Origin: Helicostylum pulchrum
Lineage: Eukaryota > Mucoromycota > Mucoromycetes > Mucorales > Mucoraceae
Length of the DNA: 64,000 nt
Direction of reading: 5' to 3'
NCBI GenBank assembly: GCA_025677825.1
Contig: JAIXMO010000003.1
Location: forward strand, 310,001-374,000
Shown: in pieces, positions 57,428-64,000 of the stretch
How the letters are laid out: each line of letters starts with the position of its first letter
How positions within the stretch are numbered: position 1 is the first letter of the stretch
Notes under the pieces: model-generated
Told to the model about the DNA's origin: nothing
The model's database searches: none
Seen by the model: the letters and a program-made list of their open reading frames with translations, nothing else
Translations under genes and position numbers: made by a program

Positions 57428-60400
57428 ATGGTTACGACGACACCGTTTAGTTCTGTACTTCACCAGTTACTATCAACTTCAAAACCAAATACTTCGAAAG
57501 GAAAAGGAAAAGCTAAACCGCAATCAACTAACTTTTTTACTTCTTCTACACAACATAACAACAATGTAAGCGAAACCGTTTCTGCGTTTGTTACTTTGGT
57601 TGAAAAATACGAAAAAGATAACACGAAAACTGAAGGTATTCTATATACTATTTTAAATATATATTTATATATATATTTTTTTTGTGAAGTCTAAAGTTTA
57701 TATTATCAAGTATTACCTACAATTAACTTTGGAAATGACATTGAGTTTCGCGTTCCCGATAAACCATTTTTTAATCCTCACTTGGAACAAGAATTGCCTC
57801 AAGAAGCTTTCCCGGTGCAAAATATCGTAGATACTACACCAAACGATATAGTCAGTGATAATACAAGTACTGCTGTCTACGATCGTAATTGGCTTTTAGA
57901 GTAAGTTTATAAACTTGATCTAGTAGGTATAAAAAGTTAATTTTGTTTTTTTAGGCAAACAACAAAGCATGTCAATGCTCAACCCGATCTCGGTTTAAAC
58001 GCGCAACAACTATGCGCTGATGTCTTTACCATTATCAGATCTGGTGACAGCGATGAAACTATTCAAAATTCACTTATTGAACTTTTAGGATATGAAGCCT
58101 TTGACTTTATCGCTGAACTCATCTCTAACCGTTCTACCATTGTACATAATATTATTAGAATGTCCAATTATGACGACCAACATCCAAAAGGAAAGACTAC
58201 TGTTCATACTCAAAATGAACCCAGACGACCTACTTACGGTCCCCAATTTACTGTTCAATCCGAAAAGGAAATTCGTGAAGAGAAGCGATTAAGAAAAGAG
58301 CAAAAGAAAGCCATAAAAGCAAATAATAAAACAGAAGGTATGATACCAAAAAAGGTTTCTTGAAAAAAATACAGGATACTGAGAGATTTGAATTATAGAT
58401 GATGCCACACTTGTATCCATGGGTATTCTAGGCTTTGATGGAGATGATTTAAGACATGCTAGAGAGGATGCTCTTATCAATGCTAGCCAAGCACCATTAT
58501 TTAGTTCTAATTACAAGGCAAAGGCTGCTGCTTCTTATCCTCATGTATATCAAGCAAGTCAACAAGGAGGTACATTATCTCTATTTGGTACTCGTTATGC
58601 TTTACCTGCTGGTACAATTCGTGAGGAGTTTAATGATTATGAAGAAACAACAATTCCTGTACCCAAAAAGGCTCCAATTCGTTTTGGTGAAAGACTTCTC
58701 CAAATTTCTGAATTGGATAGCTTATCTAGAGGAGCTTTCAAGGTATGATTACGCTTTTTTTTTTTTGGATAATAGAAATTAACATTTCGATGTAGGCATA
58801 TGAGACATTGAACAGAGTTCAGTCAATTGTCTATCCTGTGGCTTATGAAACCAATGAGAATATGCTTGTTTGTGCTCCTACTGGTGCTGTAAGTAATCAT
58901 TTTTGGATTTTTTGGGTATGCTTATAGTAACGTATGATATTAGGGTAAAACTGATGTTGCTATGTTGGCAGTGCTTCGATGTATCGCACAACATTGTTCT
59001 CCTCCACCTAGAAAGGGTACTACAGAAATCGATTTTACAATTGCTAAAAATGATTTCAAAATTATTTATGTTGCACCTATGAAGGCACTTGCCGCCGAAA
59101 TTGTTGAAAAGATGGGGAAAAGATTAAAGTTTTTAGGTGTCAGTGTTCGTGAATTAACTGGTGATATGCAATTAACGAAATCTGAGATTAGTGCAACTCA
59201 ATTTATCGTCACAACTCCCGAAAAATGGGATGTTATTACCAGAAAGGGTACTGGTGATGTAGAACTTACACAGAAAGTGAAATTGTTGATTATTGATGAA
59301 GTGCATCTTTTGCATGAAGATCGTGGTGCTGTCATTGAAAGTATTATTGCTAGAACTTTGCGTCAAGTTGAATCCAGTCAGTCTTTGATTCGTATTGTTG
59401 GTTTGTCCGCTACACTTCCCAATTATATTGATGTCGCTGCATTTTTAAGAGTCAACCCGTATCAAGGCCTCTTTTACTTTGATAATGGTTTCAGACCAGT
59501 TCCATTAGAACAGCATTTCTTGGGTATTAAGGGTAAACCAAACTCAGTTCCATCGAACGAAAGAATGAACCGTGCTTGTTTTGATAAGGTTTCTGAACTT
59601 GTAAAGGATGGTCATCAAGTTATGGTGTTTGTTCATGCAAGAAAGGAAACTGTTAAAACTGCACAAATGTTGAGAGAAGAAGTAGCCGCCGAGTCTTTGG
59701 GTGGTAAGTTATTTTTATTTTTTTTAGGTATTTATAAGTATAGCCTTAACATGAAAGGGGTGGTTTTTTTTAGAGTATTTTGATTGTTCTGATTCGCCAA
59801 GATACACTCAATTTCGAAAGGATTTGTCAAGATCTCGTAATAAGGAAATGAAGGAACTTTTTGATTATGGTTTTGGTATTCATCATGCTGGTATGCTTAG
59901 ATCCGATCGTAATATGACCGAAAAAATGTTTCAAGATGGTGCACTTAAAGTACTTTGTTGTACTGCTACGCTTGCTTGGGGTGTTAATTTACCTGCCTAT
60001 GCTGTTGTTATTAAGGGTACTCAAGTGTATGACTCTACAAAGGGTAGTTATGTTGATTTATCAATTCTTGATGTACTTCAAATTTTCGGTCGTGCTGGTC
60101 GTCCTCAATACGAAACGCATGGTGTTGGTTATATCTTGACTACACACGATAGATTGCCTCACTATATATCAGCTATTACTCAACAACATCCTATTGAATC
60201 GAAATTTATTGAAAATATTGTAGATAATCTTAATGCGGAAATTTCACTTGGTACAGTTACAAATGTCGATGAAGCTGTCACTTGGCTCAGTTACACATAC
60301 CTTTATGTTCGTATGAAGAAGAACCCTCTTATTTACGGTATGGATAATAACGAACCTCTCGAAGATCCACTTCTTGGTCGTAAACGTCATGAAATTATTA

Positions 60401-63400
60401 CGCTTGCAGCAAGAAAATTGGCTAACTGTCAAATGATTGTTTTTGATGAAAATACCGGTTATTTGATCCCTAAAGATCTTGGTCGTATCTCTTCCAACTT
60501 TTATATCAAACATACTAGTATTGAAATCTTTAATACCATGATGAAACCTCGTATGACTGAAGCAGATGTACTCTCTATGATGAGTATGAGTTCTGAATTC
60601 GATCAAATTAAATCTCGTGATACTGAACATCAAGAATTGAAAAAGTTATTGGAAAATGCTTGTGCTTGTGATATTAGGGTAAAAAAAAATTACTTTTATA
60701 TATATATAATGGTTTCTGATCATATTTTTATTAGGGAGGTACTGAGGATACTCACGGTAAAGTCAATATTTTGCTTCAATCTTATGTCTCCAACGCATAT
60801 ATCGAAGATTTTGCTCTGGTTTCTGATTGTGCTTATGTCGCTCAAAATTCCAGTCGTATTGCTCGTGCTTTATTTGAAATTGCATTGAATAGAAATTGGG
60901 GTCCCACTGCGTCTGTTTTACTTCAGATTAACAAGGCGGTTGATAAACGTATGTGGACGTTCCAACATCCTTTGCGTCAAATGAACCTTCCTCATGATAT
61001 TATCAACAAGATCGAAAATCGTACGCACGAAGTTTCTATTGAAGAAATGCGTGATATGGATGCTAATGAATTAGGTGAACTTGTACACCATCAACGTATG
61101 GGTACAACAATCGCTAAATGCGTTGATCAATTCCCTATGCTTTTATTAGATGCACGTATCGCGCCCATCACTCGTAACGTCTTGAATGTCGAACTTACTG
61201 TTACACCTGATTTTGTATGGAATGACCGTGTTCATGGTAGTGTTGAGCCTTGGTACATTTGGGCCGAAGATTCCGAGAATATTGAAATTTACTATTCCGA
61301 GTACTTTTTACTTCACAAGAGACAATCCCATGAACCTGTCAAAATCACTTTTACAGTTCCTTTGGTTGAACCTTTGCCATCTCAAATCTACATTCGTGCT
61401 GTCTCTGATCGTTGGTTAGGTGCAGAAACCATTTTGCCTGTATCATTCCAACATTTGATCTTGCCTGAACTTTATCCTCCTCATACGGATTTACTCGATT
61501 TACAACCGCTCCCTGTTACTGCTCTTAAAAACGAAGTGTTGGAGGAAATTTGCGCAAAGAGATTCTCTCACTTTAACCCTGTTCAAACTCAAATTTTCCA
61601 CACCTTGTATAATACTGATAACAATGCTTTAGTTGGTGCACCTACCGGTTCTGGTAAAACAGTTGCGGCTGAGTTGGTTATGTGGGCTGCTTTCAGAGAT
61701 CGTCCTGGATCCAAGGTTGTTTATATTGCACCTATGAAGGCACTTGTAAAGGAAAGAGTAGGTGATTGGGGTAAACGTTTAACTGGGCCTATGAATAAGA
61801 AACTTGTTGAATTAACTGGTGATGTTACTCCTGACCTTAAAACCATTGAGGCCGCTGATATTATTATTACTACACCTGAAAAGTGGGATGGTATTAGTCG
61901 TAATTGGCAAAAGCGTAGTTACGTGCAAAATGTATCGTGTGTTATCATTGATGAAATTCATTTACTTGGCGGTGATCGTGGTCCTATTCTTGAAGTTATT
62001 GTATCTCGTATGAATTATATTGGTTCTCAATTGGAGAAAAAGGTCCGTGTGGTCGGTCTTTCTACTGCACTTGCTAATGCTATTGATTTGGCAAACTGGT
62101 TAGGTATCGATAAAGTGGGACTTTTCAATTTTAGACACTCTGTTCGTCCTGTACCTTTAGAGATTTATATTGATGGTTTCCCTGGTAAACATTACTGTCC
62201 TCGTATGGCTACCATGAACAAACCTACGTACGCTGCTATCAAGACGCATTCTCCTACACAACCTGTTATCGTATTTGTTTCTTCTCGTCGTCAAACACGT
62301 TTAACTGCTCAAGATTTAATTGCTTATTGCGGTATGGAAGATAACCCACGTCAATGGCTTCATATGGATGATATGGAAATGGAAATGATTTTGGAAAGTG
62401 TGCATGACGAATCGCTTCGTATGTCACTTGCGTTTGGTATCGGTCTTCATCATGCCGGTTTAAAAGAAGGTGATCGAAAGATTGTAGAAGAACTGTTTTT
62501 GAATATGAAGATTCAAATTCTTATTGCTACTAGTACTTTGGCCTGGGGTGTTAATTTGCCTGCTCATTTAGTTGTTATCAAGGGAACAGAGTTTTATAAT
62601 TACAAAGAACGACGATATGTTGATTTCCCGATCACCGATGTGCTTCAGATGATGGGTCGTGCCGGTCGTCCTCAATTCGATACTACCGGTATTTCACGTG
62701 TGTTTGTACAAGATAGTAAAAAGAACTTTTTCAAAAAGTTCTTGCACGAGCCTTTCCCTGTTGAATCAAGTCTTCACAAGTTTTTGGATGCACATATCAA
62801 TGCTGAAATTGTAAGTGGCACCATCAAGTCAAAGCAAGATGCTCTTGATTATTTGACTTGGACGTATTTCTATAGACGTTTGCAACAAAATCCTACTTAT
62901 TATGGGTTAGATGATATGACACAAACTGGTGTCGATACCTTCTTATCTAATACAATTTCGGATGTTGCGGGACGTCTTGCGGATGCTGGGTGTGTTGAAA
63001 TTGTTGGTGATTTTGAACTTATACCTTTGATTGCTGCTCGTATCGCTTCTTTCTACTATTTACAACCTGTAACTGTTCGTCATTTCAAAGATACCTTGAC
63101 CAACGGTTGTGGTATGGATGATGCTCTTAGTATTTTAGGTAATGTACCTGAATATGAAGAATTACCTGCACGTTGTCAAGAAGATATTTTGAACCAAGAA
63201 ATCGAAAAGTTTATTCCATACCCTGTTAAGGGTGAACCAAAGTATATCAGTCCTCATGTAAAGGCCTATGTATTAACTCAAGCTCATATCAGTCGTCTCG
63301 ATTTACCCAGTTCAGATTATATAACTGATCAAATTACAGTTTTGGATTCAGCTATTCGTTTCTCACAAGCAATGATTGATGTATCTGCTGATAATGGTTT

Positions 63401-64000
63401 TTTGACAACCAGTTTAACTATCATGTCTATGCTTCAATGTATTAAACAAGCTCGTTGGGTTGATGAATCCTCACTTTTGACACTTCCTTCTATTCAATCA
63501 GAAATGCTCAATCACATTCGTCACAAGGTAAAAAAAAAAAAAAAAAAAAAAATTCGGCTAAATAAACAATGTGTTTTTTTTTTGTCTAACCATTTTGTAA
63601 ATAGGGTAAACCCGTAAAGTCATTGTTGGAACTTGCGAAACTCTCGGATACCCAAATCAAGCAAATATTCTCTAATGTTAGAGGTCTTAATGAGAAGAAT
63701 GTAGATGAGGTAATACACAATACAAATTCTGCTGTTTTGTATTACAAATACATATAGTTAACGTTTTATACAATAGATTCGACGTGTAGTTGGTAGACTT
63801 CCAAATATTAAATTTAAGGCACAAATTGAAACCAAAAAGACATACTTGATTCCTGAAACGACTTATAAAATCTCCGTTCAATTGAATCGATTAGATCCTC
63901 GCGACGGTAAAAGAAGGGCTCATGACGGCAAGATCTATTCACCTCGATTCCCTAAACCTCAATATGAAGCTTGGTGGCTGGTCCTGGGTGACACTACAAA
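57428..64000 (+). CDS. SLH1: Sl​h1/ASCC3-like dual-cassette Ski2-type RNA helicase, 3' end outside window
   Basis: Ten exons so far: 57428-57635, 57711-57900, 57955-58337, 58399-58742, 58796-58888, 58944-59703, 59774-60678, 60735-63527, 63605-63709, 63777 onward; about 2001 codons read and still open. First cassette: APTGAGKT (402-409), DEVH near 523, SATLPN, RAGRPQ. Second: APTGSGKT near 1263, DEIH near 1367, RAGRPQ. Each is followed by a Sec63-like part (the second still incomplete). The N-terminal [14 protein letters not shown] region fits Slh1/ASCC3 rather than the spliceosomal Brr2. In the RQT/ASC-1 complex it splits collided ribosomes (family knowledge). The second cassette has STALAN instead of SATLPN, as expected for an inactive-like C-terminal cassette. 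Confidence 0.92.

Overview
The window looks like nuclear DNA of an early-diverging fungus, most likely Mucoromycota (Mucorales-like). The sequence is strongly AT-rich and most genes are broken by GT-AG introns of about 45-75 nt. Long A, T and G homopolymers are common, often directly in front of 3' splice sites. The gene set is fungal: an Skt5-type chitin synthase regulator with a CaaX end, a WASP homologue, a Dal5-type transporter and a Jsn1-type RRM/PUF protein. I assembled splice forms by hand from reading frame and family knowledge. No search or transcript evidence was available.

Layout. 1-4.4 kb: two tandem alpha-arrestin genes (the first cut by the window edge) flank a small secreted cysteine-rich peptide. 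5.5-5.9 kb: an A-rich minisatellite, tRNA-Leu(CAG) and an ACGTG cluster. 6.5 kb: a small repeat protein. 8.3-11.0 kb: RRM/PUF RNA-binding protein. 11.8-15.7 kb: acireductone dioxygenase, calmodulin and glutathione synthetase. 16.5-21.1 kb: a four-finger C2H2 regulator, SPT4, a small protein with a Myb-like pattern and a TLC membrane protein. 21.1-24.5 kb: a gene-poor zone of decaying coding fragments, including an MSH6-like exon fossil and a frameshifted unknown gene. 24.6-27.7 kb: VPS35. 29.3-31.1 kb: MFS transporter. 33.1-37.4 kb: transketolase and an S6K-like AGC kinase. 37.9-41.0 kb: a 1013-residue secreted Ala/Gly/Asp repeat protein. 41.7-44.0 kb: PP2A scaffold (TPD3). 44.4-48.9 kb: IQGAP. 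49.6-51.2 kb: a MAP kinase with an atypical THY activation motif. 51.4-53.3 kb: Skt5-like protein. 54.0 kb: an RRM-like orphan. 55.3-55.6 kb: a relic of a Fanzor/TnpB RNA-guided nuclease. 55.8-57.2 kb: WASP. 57.4 kb to the end: an Slh1/ASCC3 helicase, cut by the window edge.

Most genes are unrelated housekeeping functions. Several meet at the level of polarity and cell wall: IQGAP, WASP, the MAP kinase, the Skt5-like protein, calmodulin (an IQ-motif ligand) and VPS35/arrestin membrane traffic. There is no evidence of an operon or biosynthetic cluster. The most unusual items are the Fanzor relic in the WASP upstream region, the repeat protein, the defensin-like peptide, the THY kinase and the fragment zone at 21-24.5 kb.
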